A stretch of 64,000 bases of DNA. Origin: Tsuneonella flava (GTDB taxonomy: Bacteria > Pseudomonadota > Alphaproteobacteria > Sphingomonadales > Sphingomonadaceae). The notes below the pieces were generated by a model that was not told the origin of the DNA, searched no databases, and saw only the letters and a program-made list of their open reading frames with translations. Position 1 is the first letter of the stretch; the number at the start of each line of letters is the position of its first letter. A program made the translations under genes and the position numbers. The stretch covers positions 124,001 to 188,000 of the forward strand of contig NZ_PHSO01000003.1 of NCBI RefSeq assembly GCF_002870965.1, written 5' to 3'. Positions 49,110 through 59,756 of this stretch are shown here, piece after piece.

Positions 49110-50477
49110 ATGATTACCACCCGCAACCCAGCCACCGGCGAAACACTCGCCGAATACGAAGAGCTGACAGCCCGGCAGATCGACGCGAAGATTGCGCGCG
49201 CCAGCGCTACTTATGCCGAATGGCGTACGTCGCCCGTCGCGGACCGTTCCGCTCTGCTCGAACGGCTTGCGGAGGCGTACGACGCCAATCTCGACAAACT
49301 GGCGCGACAGGCGACACTGGAAATGGGCAAGACGCTCAAGTCCGCGCGCGCGGAAGTGGCCAAATGCGCCACGCTGTTCCGTCACCTGGCACAAACCGGC
49401 CCGGCAATGCTCGAACCAGAGGAATGGGATCTGGGCGACGGGAAGCGAGCGCGCGGGCACTGGCTGCCGCAAGGGCCGGTGCTGGCGGTGATGCCGTGGA
49501 ATTTCCCGTATTGGCAGGTCGCCCGGTTCCTCGCCCCCACTGTGCTGGCAGGGAATGTCGGTCTGCTCAAACACGCCAGCATCGTGCAGGGCTGCGCCGC
49601 ACTGATTGAGGAGATGATGCACGAGGCCGGTGCGCCAGAGGGGCTGTTACAGAACCTGTGTATCGGCTCTGCCGCAGTCGAACCGATCATCGACGATCCG
49701 CGCGTGATCGCAGTAACGCTCACCGGCAGCGAAGGCGCGGGCAAGGCCGTGGCCGAAGCGGCGGGCCGCAATCTCAAGAAAGTGGTGCTCGAACTGGGCG
49801 GATCGGACCCGTTCATCGTCATGCCGTCTGCAGATCTGGACGAAGCGGTGAAACAGGCGGTGGCCGCACGCATCCAGAACACCGGGCAATCGTGCATCTG
49901 TGGCAAACGGATGATCGTGCACAGCGATATCTACGATGCGTTCATGGCCAAATTTATCGAAGCAATGCAAGCCGTGGTGGCGGGCGATCCATTTGACGCC
50001 GCGACCGAAATGGGCCCGCTTTCCAGCATGGCGCAGCGCGATACCGTGCTGGATCAGATCGCCACCGCCCGCCGCGAAGGCGCCACGCTGGAATTCGGCG
50101 GCGAGCCGACCGAGGGGCCAGGGGCCTATATCTCGGCAGGAATTCTCACCGGCGTCCCGCTTGATTCCAGCACCGCGCAGGAAGAGATTTTCGGCCCCAT
50201 CGCGCAAGTCTATCGCGCGCGGAACATCGACGAAGCGATCCGTATCGCCAATGCGATTCCCTTCGGGCTGGGATCGTCGGTCTGGACTCAGGATACGGCC
50301 GAGCAGGATCGGTTCGTGCGCGATATCGAAGCGGGAATGACCGCAATCAACCAGATGCTCGCCAGCGCCCCACAAGCTCCGTTCGGAGGCATCAAGCGAT
50401 CCGGCCACGGACGCGAACTGTCACGCCACGGGGTGCACGAATTCATGAACCTGAAAACGGTTATGCTGCCGGGATAA
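49110..50477 (+). CDS. NAD(P)-dependent succinate-semialdehyde-type dehydrogenase
   Basis: This 455-residue aldehyde dehydrogenase starts ITTRNPATGETLAEYEEL. It has PWNFPYWQVARF (cofactor region), the general-base Glu in VVLELGGSDPFIV and the nucleophile Cys in IQNTGQSCICGKR, and the ending PFGGIKRSGHGRELSRHG. The closest match I recall is the Sad/GabD group that oxidises succinate semialdehyde to succinate; the true substrate is unproven. ATG at 49110 was chosen over an upstream TTG. Confidence 0.9.
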   Translation: MITTRNPATGETLAEYEELTARQIDAKIARASATYAEWRTSPVADRSALLERLAEAYDANLDKLARQATLEMGKTLKSARAEVAKCATLFRHLAQTGPAMLEPEEWDLGDGKRARGHWLPQGPVLAVMPWNFPYWQVARFLAPTVLAGNVGLLKHASIVQGCAALIEEMMHEAGAPEGLLQNLCIGSAAVEPIIDDPRVIAVTLTGSEGAGKAVAEAAGRNLKKVVLELGGSDPFIVMPSADLDEAVKQAVAARIQNTGQSCICGKRMIVHSDIYDAFMAKFIEAMQAVVAGDPFDAATEMGPLSSMAQRDTVLDQIATARREGATLEFGGEPTEGPGAYISAGILTGVPLDSSTAQEEIFGPIAQVYRARNIDEAIRIANAIPFGLGSSVWTQDTAEQDRFVRDIEAGMTAINQMLASAPQAPFGGIKRSGHGRELSRHGVHEFMNLKTVMLPG

Positions 50478-50508
50478 ACGATGCATCGGTGGCCGGGCCT
50501 GAGGAGAG

Positions 50509-50808
50509 TTAAACCACCAACAGGCCCGGCACCACGATTGCTGCCGCCATGCCCAGTACGACGGCGAGGTAGCGTTTGCCCTTCGCCGCTTCGGGCAGGT
50601 CGGCCCGCGCAACGCGCCGATTGACCCAAAACCCCGCCAGACCGGCGATCACGCCGCACACCCCGCTCACACCATTCGCACGATACCACGCGGCATCGCT
50701 GGCGAGCGATGCCGCCGTTCTGACGCCATAGACATTGTTCGGTGGAACCATGTCCAGCGCCAGAGGCAGCGCCAGTGCCACAAACAGCAATGGCACCCAG
50801 CGGATCAT
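50509..50808 (-). CDS. SdpI-family small membrane protein
   Basis: This 99-residue protein has three hydrophobic segments and the signature PPNNVYGVRTAASLASDAAW, then RANGVSGVCG, resembling the NxxxGxRT...SxxxWxxAN pattern of the SdpI/YhfL group (immunity to SdpC in Bacillus; function elsewhere unknown). The ATG at 50808 follows the maeB stop by four bases; an in-frame TTG at 50820 would overlap it. Co-transcribed with maeB. Confidence 0.8.
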   Translation of the reverse strand: MIRWVPLLFVALALPLALDMVPPNNVYGVRTAASLASDAAWYRANGVSGVCGVIAGLAGFWVNRRVARADLPEAAKGKRYLAVVLGMAAAIVVPGLLVV

Positions 50809-50812
50809 CCGG

Positions 50813-53074
50813 TCAGCCAACCACCCCGGCGGCGGCCAGCACGGCCAGCGTCAGGATATCGGGCGCGATGGCTGTCATCGGTGCGATCTGCACCGGTTTG
50901 TTCATGCCCACCATCATCGGCCCGATCGTGCTCGCTCCGGCCAGTTCACGCAGCAGCTTGGCCGACAGGTTGGCCGATTGCAGGCCCGGCATCACCAGCA
51001 CGTTGGCCGGTGCGGACAGGCGACTGAACGGATATAGCTCCATCACTTTGGGATTGAGCGCAGCATCGGGGGCCATTTCGCCTTCGTATTCGAAGTCGAC
51101 ACCCTCTTCGTCCAGAATGTGCACTGCGTTGCGGATGTTTTCCAACCAGCGCCCTTCCGGGTTGCCGAATGTGGAATACGAGAGGAACGCGACACGCGGT
51201 TCGTGACCCAGACGGCGGGCAACCGCGGCGGTTTCTTTCGCGATATGCGCCAGATCTTCCGAGCTGGGCCGTTCGTTGATCGTCGTATCGGCCAGGAACA
51301 CGGTATAGTTCTTGCCGATCATCAAATGGATGCCGAATGCCTTCGCATCGGGCTTGGGATCGAGCACGAGGCTGACTTCGCGCATGGTTTGCGCGAATGT
51401 GCGCGTCATGCCCGAAATCATCGCATCGCCGTGGCCCAGCGCCACCAGCAGTGCCGCGAAGATATTGCGTTCCTGATTGACCATGCGGCGCACGTCGCGT
51501 TCGGTCCGCCCGCGCCGCTTCAGCCGCTCGTAAAGGTATTCGACCATCTGCGGCACCAGCTCGCTATCGGCCGAGTTCTGGATTTCGAAGCTGCCCGGAT
51601 CGGACACGCCCAGCATATGCAGCTTGTCCGCCACAGCCTTGGTCCGCCCGACCAGCACCGGGGTGCCATAGCCGAAATCGCGGAACTGGATCGCCGCGCG
51701 CAGCACGACATCCTCTTCCGCCTCTGCAAAGACCACCCGCTTGGGATTGGCCTTGGCATCTTCGTACACCCGCGTCAGCACCGAAGTCGTCGGATTGAGC
51801 CGGGCCTTGAGGCTGAGGCGATAGGCATCGAAATCGTCGATCGGAGCCTTGGCCACGCCCGAATCCATCGCCGCCTTCGCCACTGCGCTGGAAACGACTT
51901 CCATCAGGCGCGGATCGAACGGGGCGGGGATGATGTAATCGGTGCCGAACTTGTGGTTCACGCCATAGGCCGCTGCCACTTCATCGGGCACACGCTCCCG
52001 CGCAAGCGCTGCGATAGCTTTCGCAGCAGCGATCTTCATCTCTTCGTTGATCGCTGTCGCCTGCACATCCAGTGCGCCGCGGAAGATGAACGGGAAACCC
52101 AGCACGTTGTTCACCTGATTGGGATAATCGCTGCGGCCAGTGGCGATGATCGCATCGGGGCGCACTGCCTTGGCGTCTTCGGGCAGGATTTCCGGATCGG
52201 GGTTAGCCATTGCGAAAATGATCGGCTGCGGGGCCATATCCCTGACCCATTCGGGCTTCAGCGCACCGGCAGCGGACAGGCCCAGGAACACGTCTGCACC
52301 CTTCAGCGCTTCTTCCAATGTGCGCGCTTCGGTGGGCACGGCATGGGCGCTCTTCCACTGGTCTACATTGTCGCGGCCCGGATAGATCGGACCCGACCGG
52401 TCGCAGACGATGACCTGATCGTGCGGCACACCCAATGCCTTGATCAGTGCAGTACATGCCAGCGCGGAAGCCCCCGCGCCGTTGACCACCATCTTCACAT
52501 CCTTGATGTCACGCCCGGTCAGGTGAAGCGCGTTGATCAGCCCGGCGGCAGCAATAATCGCGGTGCCATGCTGATCGTCGTGCATCACGGGAATGTTCAT
52601 CCGTTCACGCAGTGCCTGTTCGATCACAAAGCATTCGGGCGCAGCGATATCTTCCAGATTGATGCCACCGAAAGTGGGCTCCATCAACGCGACGGCATTG
52701 ATGAAAGCTTCAGGGTCTTCGGTATCCAGCTCGATATCCATCGAATCGACATCGGCAAACCGCTTGAACAGAACGGACTTGCCTTCCATCACCGGCTTTG
52801 CCGCCAGCGCGCCGAGATTGCCCATGCCAAGGATCGCAGTGCCATTGGAAATCACCGCTACGAGATTGGAACGCGCGGTATAACGCGCCGCCAGCGAAGG
52901 ATCGTCGGCAATCGCCTGAACCGGTGCGGCGACCCCCGGCGAATAGGCCAGGCTGAGATCGCGCTGCGTCGTCATCGGCTTCGATGCGATGATCTCGATC
53001 TTACCCGGACGCACCGTTTCATGGTAAAACAAAGCTTCGCGGGTGGTGAATGCAATGGGCTTATCGTCGGCCAC
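50813..53074 (-). CDS. maeB: NADP-dependent malic enzyme with phosphotransacetylase-like domain
   Basis: This 753-residue fusion is typical of proteobacterial MaeB. The malic enzyme part (about 1-430) has [50 protein letters not shown] and the NAD(P) motif [12 protein letters not shown]. The C-terminal PTA-like part (about 430-753) has [13 protein letters not shown] and lacks PTA activity in studied homologues. It makes pyruvate and NADPH from malate. GTG start at 53074 behind AAAGG. Divergent from mutS. Confidence 0.96.
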   Translation of the reverse strand: MADDKPIAFTTREALFYHETVRPGKIEIIASKPMTTQRDLSLAYSPGVAAPVQAIADDPSLAARYTARSNLVAVISNGTAILGMGNLGALAAKPVMEGKSVLFKRFADVDSMDIELDTEDPEAFINAVALMEPTFGGINLEDIAAPECFVIEQALRERMNIPVMHDDQHGTAIIAAAGLINALHLTGRDIKDVKMVVNGAGASALACTALIKALGVPHDQVIVCDRSGPIYPGRDNVDQWKSAHAVPTEARTLEEALKGADVFLGLSAAGALKPEWVRDMAPQPIIFAMANPDPEILPEDAKAVRPDAIIATGRSDYPNQVNNVLGFPFIFRGALDVQATAINEEMKIAAAKAIAALARERVPDEVAAAYGVNHKFGTDYIIPAPFDPRLMEVVSSAVAKAAMDSGVAKAPIDDFDAYRLSLKARLNPTTSVLTRVYEDAKANPKRVVFAEAEEDVVLRAAIQFRDFGYGTPVLVGRTKAVADKLHMLGVSDPGSFEIQNSADSELVPQMVEYLYERLKRRGRTERDVRRMVNQERNIFAALLVALGHGDAMISGMTRTFAQTMREVSLVLDPKPDAKAFGIHLMIGKNYTVFLADTTINERPSSEDLAHIAKETAAVARRLGHEPRVAFLSYSTFGNPEGRWLENIRNAVHILDEEGVDFEYEGEMAPDAALNPKVMELYPFSRLSAPANVLVMPGLQSANLSAKLLRELAGASTIGPMMVGMNKPVQIAPMTAIAPDILTLAVLAAAGVVG

Positions 53075-53172
53075 GGGGGGAACCTTTCTTATGGGGTGCG
53101 CGGCCCCCCTAACCCAACAGACGCCGATGCAACAGGGGAAAGCGGCACCCTCCAGCGTTCCGAATCGCGTGG

Positions 53173-55818
53173 ATGGCCGCTAACCCCGATGCGATGGCTG
53201 CCAAACCCACCCCGATGATGGAACAATACCTCGCGCTGAAGGCACAGGCCAACGATTGCCTGCTGTTCTATCGCATGGGCGATTTCTTCGAACTGTTCTT
53301 CGACGATGCGAAAGCTGCGGCGCAGACACTGGACATCGCGCTGACCAGTCGCGGGGTCCATGGCGACGAACCGATCCCGATGTGCGGAGTGCCGGTGCAT
53401 TCGGCGGAAAGCTACCTCGCCCGCCTGATTAAAGCGGGGCACCGCGTGGCCATCGCTGAACAGGTCGAAACCCCGGAAGAGGCGAAAGTGCGCGCAAAGC
53501 GTGAAGGCACCCCGGTGTCGAAAGCGTTGGTCGCACGCGATATCGTCCGCTTCGTAACCGCGGGCACTCTGACAGAAGAGGCGCTGCTCGAACCCCGGCG
53601 GGCGAATATCCTTGCTGCTGTATGCGAAGTGCGCGGCACTTGCGGCGTGGCCAGTGTTGATATCTCGACCGGGCGGATGGAACTGGAAGAGTGCACCCCC
53701 GATGCCCTGAGCGCGACGCTCGCCCGGATCGGCCCCAGTGAACTGGTCGCACCGGAAGAATGGGGGGACGCACCTGACGGCGCAATCCCCCGCCCGCGCC
53801 ACGATTTCACCAGCGATGAAGGGCAGGCGCGCCTGTGCAAAATTCACGGTGTCGCCACACTCGACGGGTTGGGCGATTTCACCCGGCCGATGCTGGCCGC
53901 AGCCGGTGGGCTGGTTGCCTATCTCGACCACGTCGGGCGCGGTACTCTGCCGCTGCTGTTGCCACCGGTTGCACGGGCGGGCAGCGTCACGCTGGCGATG
54001 GACGAAGCGACCCGTGCCAGCCTCGAAATCCTCGTATCGCAGCAAGGCAGCCGCGCCGGGTCGCTAGTGGCAGCAATCGACCGCTGCTCGACAGGCGCAG
54101 GGGCGCGGCAACTGGCCGCCGACCTCGCTGCACCGCTGACCGATGTAACGCAGATCGAAGCCCGACTGGCGTTGGTGGGCTGGCTGCACCGCGACCCCCT
54201 GTTGCGTAACGATCTGCGCGTCGCTCTACGCAGTTTGCCCGACATCGGACGCGCTCTGGGGCGGATCGTCGCCGGCCGCGGCAGCCCGCGCGATCTGGGG
54301 CAGGTGCGCGATGGGCTGGCCGAAGCGCGAGCAATCCGCGAACATCTGGCCGCTTTGCCCGACCGGCCTGCATTGCTCGATGCTCTGCTGCCGCATCTGG
54401 CCGGGCACGGCGCATTGGTGGACCTGATGCAGCGCGCGCTGGTCCCCGCACCGCCGACGGAACGGCAGAGCGGCGGCTATATCGCTGCGGGATACGATGC
54501 CGCGCTCGACGAACTGCGGCAGGTTTCCGGCAACGCCCGCCGTGCGATTGCCGCACTGGAAGCGAAATATCGCGACGAGACGGGGATTTCGGCGCTCAAG
54601 ATCAAACACAACGGCGTGCTCGGCTATTTTATCGAAGTGCCTGCGCGCCATGCCGATGCGCTGATGGCGCAGGACAGCGGCTTTACCCATCGGCAGACGA
54701 TGGCGGGCGCGGTCCGGTTCAATTCGCTCAGCCTGCACGAAGAGGCGACACGGATTGCAGAGGCAGGCGGTCATGCCCTTGCCGCAGAGGAAGCGCATTT
54801 CGAAGATCTTGTGGAACGTGTCGCAGCCGACCGCGAAGCGATTGCCGCCACTGCCGACGCGCTCGCCCGGATCGACGTGTCAGCCAGCCATGCCGAGCGC
54901 GCGGCGGAAGGCGACTGGGCGCGACCCGCTATCGTCGACGAGGCCGTGCTGCGGATCGAAGGCGGGCGGCACCCGGTAGTCGAAGCGGCGCTGGCGTCCA
55001 GCGGAGAACGCTTCGTCGCCAACGATTGCACGCTGACGCCGGATGATCGCCTGTGGCTGATCGGTGGCCCCAACATGGGCGGTAAATCGACTTTCCTGCG
55101 ACAGAACGCATTGATCGTGCTGCTGGCACAGGCAGGGGCCTTCGTCCCGGCATCGGCGGCCACCGTGGGCATTTGCGACCGGTTGTTCAGCCGTGTGGGG
55201 GCGAGCGACAACCTCGCACGGGGCCGCTCGACATTCATGGTCGAAATGGTCGAGACCGCCGCGATTCTGGCACAGGCGAGCGAGCGCAGCTTCGTGATTC
55301 TCGATGAAGTGGGGCGCGGCACATCGACTTACGACGGGCTGGCGCTGGCATGGGCGGTGGTGGAGGCGGTGCACGAAACCAATCGTTGCCGCTGCCTGTT
55401 CGCCACCCATTATCACGAACTGGGCCGTCTGGCAGAAACCTGCGACGCGCTGAGCCTGCACCATGTCCGTGCACGCGAATGGAAAGGCGATCTGGTCCTG
55501 CTGCACGAACTGGCGGAAGGCGCGGCAGATCGCAGCTACGGCCTTGCTGTCGCGCGGCTTGCAGGTGTGCCGCCGATGGTAGTCAAACGCGCCAAATCTG
55601 TGCTCGACCGGTTGGAGAAGGGGCGCGCACAGACCGGGGGGCTGGCCGCCGGGCTTGGCGAGCTGCCGCTGTTCGCCGCTGCTGCGGCGGAGGCGGAGGA
55701 GGAATGCGATCACTTGCGCGAACGGTTACGTGCATTGGATATCGATACCCTGTCGCCGCGTGAAGCACTCGACTTGTTATACGATCTGAAACGCGATGCA
55801 GGCGAAAGCGAACTTTAA
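53173..55818 (+). CDS. mutS: DNA mismatch repair protein MutS
   Basis: This 881-residue mismatch-recognition ATPase has the mismatch-wedging Phe-x-Glu in [15 protein letters not shown] (about residues 33-47), the connector and lever domains, and the ATPase with Walker [15 protein letters not shown], Walker [16 protein letters not shown] and the His switch in FATHYHELG. The C-terminal segment ends in a short dimerisation region. Standard length and no missing motif. mutL is not in the window. Confidence 0.97.
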   Translation: MAANPDAMAAKPTPMMEQYLALKAQANDCLLFYRMGDFFELFFDDAKAAAQTLDIALTSRGVHGDEPIPMCGVPVHSAESYLARLIKAGHRVAIAEQVETPEEAKVRAKREGTPVSKALVARDIVRFVTAGTLTEEALLEPRRANILAAVCEVRGTCGVASVDISTGRMELEECTPDALSATLARIGPSELVAPEEWGDAPDGAIPRPRHDFTSDEGQARLCKIHGVATLDGLGDFTRPMLAAAGGLVAYLDHVGRGTLPLLLPPVARAGSVTLAMDEATRASLEILVSQQGSRAGSLVAAIDRCSTGAGARQLAADLAAPLTDVTQIEARLALVGWLHRDPLLRNDLRVALRSLPDIGRALGRIVAGRGSPRDLGQVRDGLAEARAIREHLAALPDRPALLDALLPHLAGHGALVDLMQRALVPAPPTERQSGGYIAAGYDAALDELRQVSGNARRAIAALEAKYRDETGISALKIKHNGVLGYFIEVPARHADALMAQDSGFTHRQTMAGAVRFNSLSLHEEATRIAEAGGHALAAEEAHFEDLVERVAADREAIAATADALARIDVSASHAERAAEGDWARPAIVDEAVLRIEGGRHPVVEAALASSGERFVANDCTLTPDDRLWLIGGPNMGGKSTFLRQNALIVLLAQAGAFVPASAATVGICDRLFSRVGASDNLARGRSTFMVEMVETAAILAQASERSFVILDEVGRGTSTYDGLALAWAVVEAVHETNRCRCLFATHYHELGRLAETCDALSLHHVRAREWKGDLVLLHELAEGAADRSYGLAVARLAGVPPMVVKRAKSVLDRLEKGRAQTGGLAAGLGELPLFAAAAAEAEEECDHLRERLRALDIDTLSPREALDLLYDLKRDAGESEL

Positions 55819-55845
55819 CTCTTCGCCGGTTATACCGACCTGACC

Positions 55846-56214
55846 ATGCAGGGATTGTTTCGAAACAGCAAAACGACCTTTCTGATCGTGATCGTCATCG
55901 CGATTGCGTGCGCTGCAATCGTGGGCGATGGCGGCCCGCGCGAAAATGCCGCCGAATATGTCAAAGCCGCGGAGACGGCCCGCAGTCTCGTCTCTGGATC
56001 GGAGTCTCGCAATGCGCCCCCTCGCGCGATGATGGGAGAGCCCGCCCCACCAATGCCGACCGATGGCCGCCCGATCGACAATGCCGCAGGAGTGGATCCG
56101 GCACCGACAATGTCCACCGATGGCAACACGGGATTGGCGCCCGATCTCGATTCGTCTAACGTAGATGCCGATGGAGTCCCCATCCCCCAATACGAAACCC
56201 ACTCCGCAGAGTGA
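55846..56214 (+). CDS. Membrane-anchored low-complexity protein of unknown function
   Basis: This 122-residue protein starts MQGLFRNSKTTFLIVIVIAI, one membrane helix at about 11-27, followed by a Pro/Ala/Asp-rich stretch to the end (GEPAPPMPTDGRPIDNAAG). No family recognised. The last 50 bases overlap the next gene in another frame, which suggests coupled translation. The two may form one unit after mutS. Confidence 0.65.
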   Translation: MQGLFRNSKTTFLIVIVIAIACAAIVGDGGPRENAAEYVKAAETARSLVSGSESRNAPPRAMMGEPAPPMPTDGRPIDNAAGVDPAPTMSTDGNTGLAPDLDSSNVDADGVPIPQYETHSAE

Positions 56215-56602
56215 GGAAACGAACAGCACCGATCTCGCTCAGGAGCGGACGGAGCTGGCCGAAGATCGCAATATCATGGCGATGGAGCGCACGTTCGCCG
56301 GATGGATACGCACGGCGTTTGCAGCCATCGGCATCGGACTGGCATTCAGGGCCGTGTTCGGCGCGTTCGATCCGCCTTGGCTTGCACGGGCAATCGCGAC
56401 CGTATTTATCGTAGCCGGGGCAGTACTCGCGATGGCAGCGCAAAGACGCGCCTGCCGCACGCTGTCTCGCCTCAATCCGCACACGCTCGAATCGGCATCG
56501 CCACCAAACTTCCGCCTGCTGGCCTATGCAGTAGCGCTCGGCTCTGCAGTGCTCGTTGCCGGACTGTGGATTCTCAACGACGGTAAAATCGGCCCCGGCT
56601 GA
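56165..56602 (+). CDS. DUF202 (YidH-like) membrane protein
   Basis: This 145-residue protein has a polar N-terminus (1-35), the DUF202 signature MAMERTFAGWIRTAFAAIGI (E-R-T-F-x-x-W-x-R-T), and three membrane segments at about 46-62, 75-92 and 116-137. Function unknown; the family is widespread in bacteria and fungi. Its ATG lies 50 bases inside the previous gene; ATG at 56171 is an alternative. Confidence 0.85.
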   Translation: MPMESPSPNTKPTPQSEETNSTDLAQERTELAEDRNIMAMERTFAGWIRTAFAAIGIGLAFRAVFGAFDPPWLARAIATVFIVAGAVLAMAAQRRACRTLSRLNPHTLESASPPNFRLLAYAVALGSAVLVAGLWILNDGKIGPG

Positions 56603-56630
56603 CCTTCAGACACAGCCGGGGCCGGAGCAT

Positions 56631-56948
56631 TTATTCGCCATCCGAGGGCAAATCGGGGTCCACCTTGTTGCTCTCGCTATACTTCCCCTCGTTATCGTCG
56701 AGGTTCGGCTCACCGCGATAGGCATCCATGTCGATCCGACCCGAACTTTCCATATCGCGCATATGGTCGACCAGATCCTGCGTCGAATCGCCCATCAGAT
56801 CGCTGTTGTTCGGTCCTTTGGCACTTTCAGTCGGGCTATGCCGCGTCTGGTGCTGCGCCTGTTCGGCAATCGTTTGCGCCTGACTGGATTCGTTGTCCTG
56901 CTCGCTGTTGTGCAGCTCGGGCGCAGTTGTGTCGTTATTATCGGTCAT
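56631..56948 (-). CDS. Small acidic hydrophilic protein of unknown function
   Basis: This 105-residue protein starts MTDNNDTTAPELHNSEQDNE and ends NLDDNEGKYSESNKVDPDLP. It is rich in Asn, Asp, Gln and Ser with no hydrophobic stretch, likely disordered. A strong SD (AAGGAGA) seven bases before the ATG at 56948 supports it being translated. No family recognised. It lies between convergent DUF202 and the 3-hydroxybutyryl-CoA dehydrogenase gene. Confidence 0.7.
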   Translation of the reverse strand: MTDNNDTTAPELHNSEQDNESSQAQTIAEQAQHQTRHSPTESAKGPNNSDLMGDSTQDLVDHMRDMESSGRIDMDAYRGEPNLDDNEGKYSESNKVDPDLPSDGE

Positions 56949-57014
56949 GGAAAATCTCCTTTGCCCGATCAACGAACCTGCGATGCGCCCGTTCCAGTCC
57001 GGCTTGCAGCTCGG

Positions 57015-57887
57015 CTACCGCGTGGGGACCGGAGTTTCTCCGCTGTAGTCGTAAAACCCTTTGCCCGTCTTGCGCCCCAGCCATCCCGCTTCGACATATT
57101 TCACCAGCAACGGTGCAGGGCGATATTTGCTGTCGCCAGTCGTTTCGTGAAGCACCTTCACGATTTCGAGGCAGGTATCCAGCCCTACAAAATCGGCCAG
57201 TTCCAGCGGCCCCATCGGATGGTTCAGACCAAGGCGGCAGCCCTTGTCGATGTCTTCGATGCTGGCAGTCCCTTCGCCCAGCACGAATACCGCTTCGTTC
57301 AGCATCGGCACCAGAATACGATTGACGACGAAGCCCGGAGCATCCTGCACTTCGACCACTTCTTTCCCAAGACTGGTTCCAAATGCGCGGGTGCGGGCCA
57401 GTGTGTCGGCAGACGTGGCAAGGCCGGGGATCACTTCGATCAGGCCCATCACCGGCACCGGGTTGAAGAAATGCAGACCGATAAAGCGGGTCGGGTCGGG
57501 CGACCAGTTGGCCATGCGCGTGATCGGGATCGAGCTGGTGTTGCTGGCCATGATCGCGTCGGCATTCAGCACTTTGCCTGCGGCTTCGAAAATGCCCTGT
57601 TTGATTTCCGCCCGCTCGGTCGCCGCTTCGATAATGAACGCGGCGGCGGCCATCGGTGAAAGGTCGGCGACTGGTTCGATCCGGGCAAGCGCCGCCTCGG
57701 CATCGGCAGCCGCGATCTTTTCGCGCCCGACCAGTCTGGCCAGCGCTTTCTCGATCCGCCCCTTGCCCTTTTCAGCGGCAGCGAGATCGATATCGGACAG
57801 CAGCACTTTCATGCCATTCTGCGCGACGGTCTGCGCGATGCCTGCGCCCATCTGCCCTGCGCCGATTATTCCGATCGTAGTGGTCAT
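57015..57887 (-). CDS. 3-hydroxybutyryl-CoA dehydrogenase
   Basis: This 290-residue NAD-dependent enzyme of the HAD/FadB type has a dinucleotide motif [15 protein letters not shown] at the start, the catalytic segments [10 protein letters not shown] and [20 protein letters not shown] (catalytic His), and [16 protein letters not shown]. It interconverts acetoacetyl-CoA and 3-hydroxybutyryl-CoA, so it may act with the scoAB enzymes in ketone-body or polyhydroxyalkanoate metabolism. ATG at 57887 is preferred over TTG 57896. Confidence 0.95.
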   Translation of the reverse strand: MTTTIGIIGAGQMGAGIAQTVAQNGMKVLLSDIDLAAAEKGKGRIEKALARLVGREKIAAADAEAALARIEPVADLSPMAAAAFIIEAATERAEIKQGIFEAAGKVLNADAIMASNTSSIPITRMANWSPDPTRFIGLHFFNPVPVMGLIEVIPGLATSADTLARTRAFGTSLGKEVVEVQDAPGFVVNRILVPMLNEAVFVLGEGTASIEDIDKGCRLGLNHPMGPLELADFVGLDTCLEIVKVLHETTGDSKYRPAPLLVKYVEAGWLGRKTGKGFYDYSGETPVPTR

Positions 57888-57970
57888 GCCTGCCAATTCC
57901 TTCGCACCTGCAACAATGCAGGCGGGTTAGCGGGCAAGGATGGCTTTGGCCAGAGGGTTGGTTGCCTGTG

Positions 57971-58540
57971 TCAGCGGCTGCCGCCGGGCACCCATTTCAC
58001 ATCCGCACGTCCGCAATCGTTGAGCAGCCGGGCAAGCTGGAAGAGATAGTCCGACAGACGGTTGATATACGCCATCGCTGCCGGATTGACCGGCTCCGCC
58101 GCGGCCAGCGCCACCATCGTCCGTTCGGCCCGACGCACGACTGCACGCGCAAGATGCGCGCGGGCCGATGCCTCGCTGCCACCGGGCAGGACGAAACTGG
58201 TCAGCGGTTCGAGCTGTTCACCCGCCGCATCGATCTCCCGCTCGAGCCATTCGACTTGCGCGGGCACGATACGCAGCACCATTTCGGACGGAGTGAAATC
58301 CTCCCCCGGTGTCGCCAGATCGGCGCCCAGATCGAACAGGTCGTTCTGAATGCGCGCGATGGCGGCGCCATGATGGCTTTGCGCCAGATCGGTTGCCAGC
58401 AGGCCGAGCACCGAATTGGCTTCGTCCACTGTGCCGATGGCTTCCATACGCGGGGCCGATTTGGCCACCCGCGATCCATCGACGAGGCCCGTAGTGCCAT
58501 CATCCCCAGTGCGGGTATAAATCTTGTTGAGCTTTACCAT
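57971..58540 (-). CDS. PduO-type ATP:cob(I)alamin adenosyltransferase
   Basis: This 189-residue enzyme makes adenosylcobalamin. The N-terminal ATP loop is MVKLNKIYTRTGDDGTTGLV, and the helical body has the conserved VDEANSVLGL, ELASxRAHLARAVVRRAERT-like stretch and NRLSDYLFQLARLLN. ATG at 58540 gives the standard N-terminus. HIG1 gene ends 16 bases upstream and the dehydrogenase lies 83 bases downstream of its stop, so a minus-strand operon gluQ-HIG1-pduO-hbd is plausible. Confidence 0.94.
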   Translation of the reverse strand: MVKLNKIYTRTGDDGTTGLVDGSRVAKSAPRMEAIGTVDEANSVLGLLATDLAQSHHGAAIARIQNDLFDLGADLATPGEDFTPSEMVLRIVPAQVEWLEREIDAAGEQLEPLTSFVLPGGSEASARAHLARAVVRRAERTMVALAAAEPVNPAAMAYINRLSDYLFQLARLLNDCGRADVKWVPGGSR

Positions 58541-58556
58541 TGTCGGATCGCCCCGA

Positions 58557-58796
58557 TCAGGAGCCGCGGCCAAATATCAGGATAACCACGATCACCACGA
58601 CAGCCAGCGCCTGATACTTCACGCGGTTGAACATCATCTTGTTCTGGAACAACTGCATTTCTGTGGCGCGGCTGCCGTCCCCACCCTTGTCGATATCCTC
58701 CCGGCTGCTTTGCAGGAATGCCACCACCCCGCGCACCAGCGAGACGACCACGAGCGCCATGAGAACGATAAGGACAATGCCGAGAAAAGTATTCAT
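58557..58796 (-). CDS. HIG1-domain (hypoxia-induced type) twin-TM protein
   Basis: This 79-residue protein has a first helix at about 3-27 (GIVLIVLMALVVVSLVRGVV) and a second at 60-75, between them the conserved NKMMFNRVKYQALAVVVIVV of the HIG1 family. Eukaryotic members associate with respiratory complexes; alphaproteobacterial members are common and little studied. 16 bases precede the adenosyltransferase start. Confidence 0.9.
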   Translation of the reverse strand: MNTFLGIVLIVLMALVVVSLVRGVVAFLQSSREDIDKGGDGSRATEMQLFQNKMMFNRVKYQALAVVVIVVILIFGRGS

Positions 58797-58812
58797 GCAG
58801 CCGATCTAACCC

Positions 58813-59634
58813 TCAACCCAGAGAAATGCCAGCAGGGAAGCGCTGTTCGCGCAATGCCTGCGCCAGTGCCGCGCCATCTTCGCCCGTCTTCCGCCGGTCG
58901 GCAAGCGAAGGCGACCCGCGACGCTTGGCCAGTTTCTCGCCGCTTTCGTCCAGCAGCAAAGGGTGATGATGCCATCGCGGAACCGGCAGGCCGAGCAAAT
59001 GCTGCAACAGACGGTGAACGTGCGTGGCGGAGAACAAATCCCGCCCACGGGTCACCAGTGTCACCCCATCCGCCGCATCGTCGAGCGTGGCGGCCAGATG
59101 GTAGCTCGCAGGCGCATCTTTCCGCACCAGCACGACATCGCCCAGCAGATCGGGCCGGGCGCGCTGGATGCTGGCGAGTTCATCTTCCCACGACAAAGGC
59201 CCTGCCAACTCCATTGCCTTCGCCACATCCAGCCGCCAGGCCGCACCCGTCGGATCAACCGACCGACCGCGGCAAGTGCCGGGATAGACCGGCCCTTCCG
59301 GCCCGTGGACGGTCGCCGCTGCGGCAATGTCCGCACGGGTGCAGGTACAGGGATAGAGCAGTCCGTCGACCCGCAACCGTTCTGCCGCATCGGCATAACT
59401 GGCAAGCCGGGTCGATTGCGCGGGCACGGCTTTCCATTCGAGGCCGAGCCACGCCAAATCCTCCGCAAACTCCGTCGCCAGTTCCGGGCGGGATCGGGCA
59501 CCGTCGATGTCTTCCAGCCGCACGATAAACTGGCCGCCCCGCGCCATTGCAATGTCATGCGCGACGATAGCTGCATAGGCGTGGCCCAGATGCAGCGAAC
59601 CGTTCGGACTGGGGGCAAAGCGTGTGATTTCCAT
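58813..59634 (-). CDS. gluQ: Glutamyl-Q tRNA(Asp) synthetase
   Basis: This 273-residue truncated GluRS paralogue attaches glutamate to queuosine in tRNA-Asp. The HIGH-like motif is in FAPSPNGSLHLGHAYAA, the zinc cysteines in YPCTCTRAD and GTCRGRS, and KLAKRRGSPSLAD replaces the KMSKS loop. It lacks an anticodon-binding domain, as expected. ATG at 59634. Divergent from the HNH gene. Confidence 0.95.
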   Translation of the reverse strand: MEITRFAPSPNGSLHLGHAYAAIVAHDIAMARGGQFIVRLEDIDGARSRPELATEFAEDLAWLGLEWKAVPAQSTRLASYADAAERLRVDGLLYPCTCTRADIAAAATVHGPEGPVYPGTCRGRSVDPTGAAWRLDVAKAMELAGPLSWEDELASIQRARPDLLGDVVLVRKDAPASYHLAATLDDAADGVTLVTRGRDLFSATHVHRLLQHLLGLPVPRWHHHPLLLDESGEKLAKRRGSPSLADRRKTGEDGAALAQALREQRFPAGISLG

Positions 59635-59756
59635 TGCCGCGATCTCTAGCAAACACAGCTCTGCGACAAAATGTTTGTGGATTGCGCGACTGTCATCAAC
59701 TTGACTCGCGAATCGGCAAATGCTCCCTTCGCATCAATCAGGGAGGGCACTCAAGC

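Noticed and set aside
51119-53218. 699-codon plus-strand frame antisense to maeB
   Set aside because: Shadow of maeB; no signal, domain or SD.
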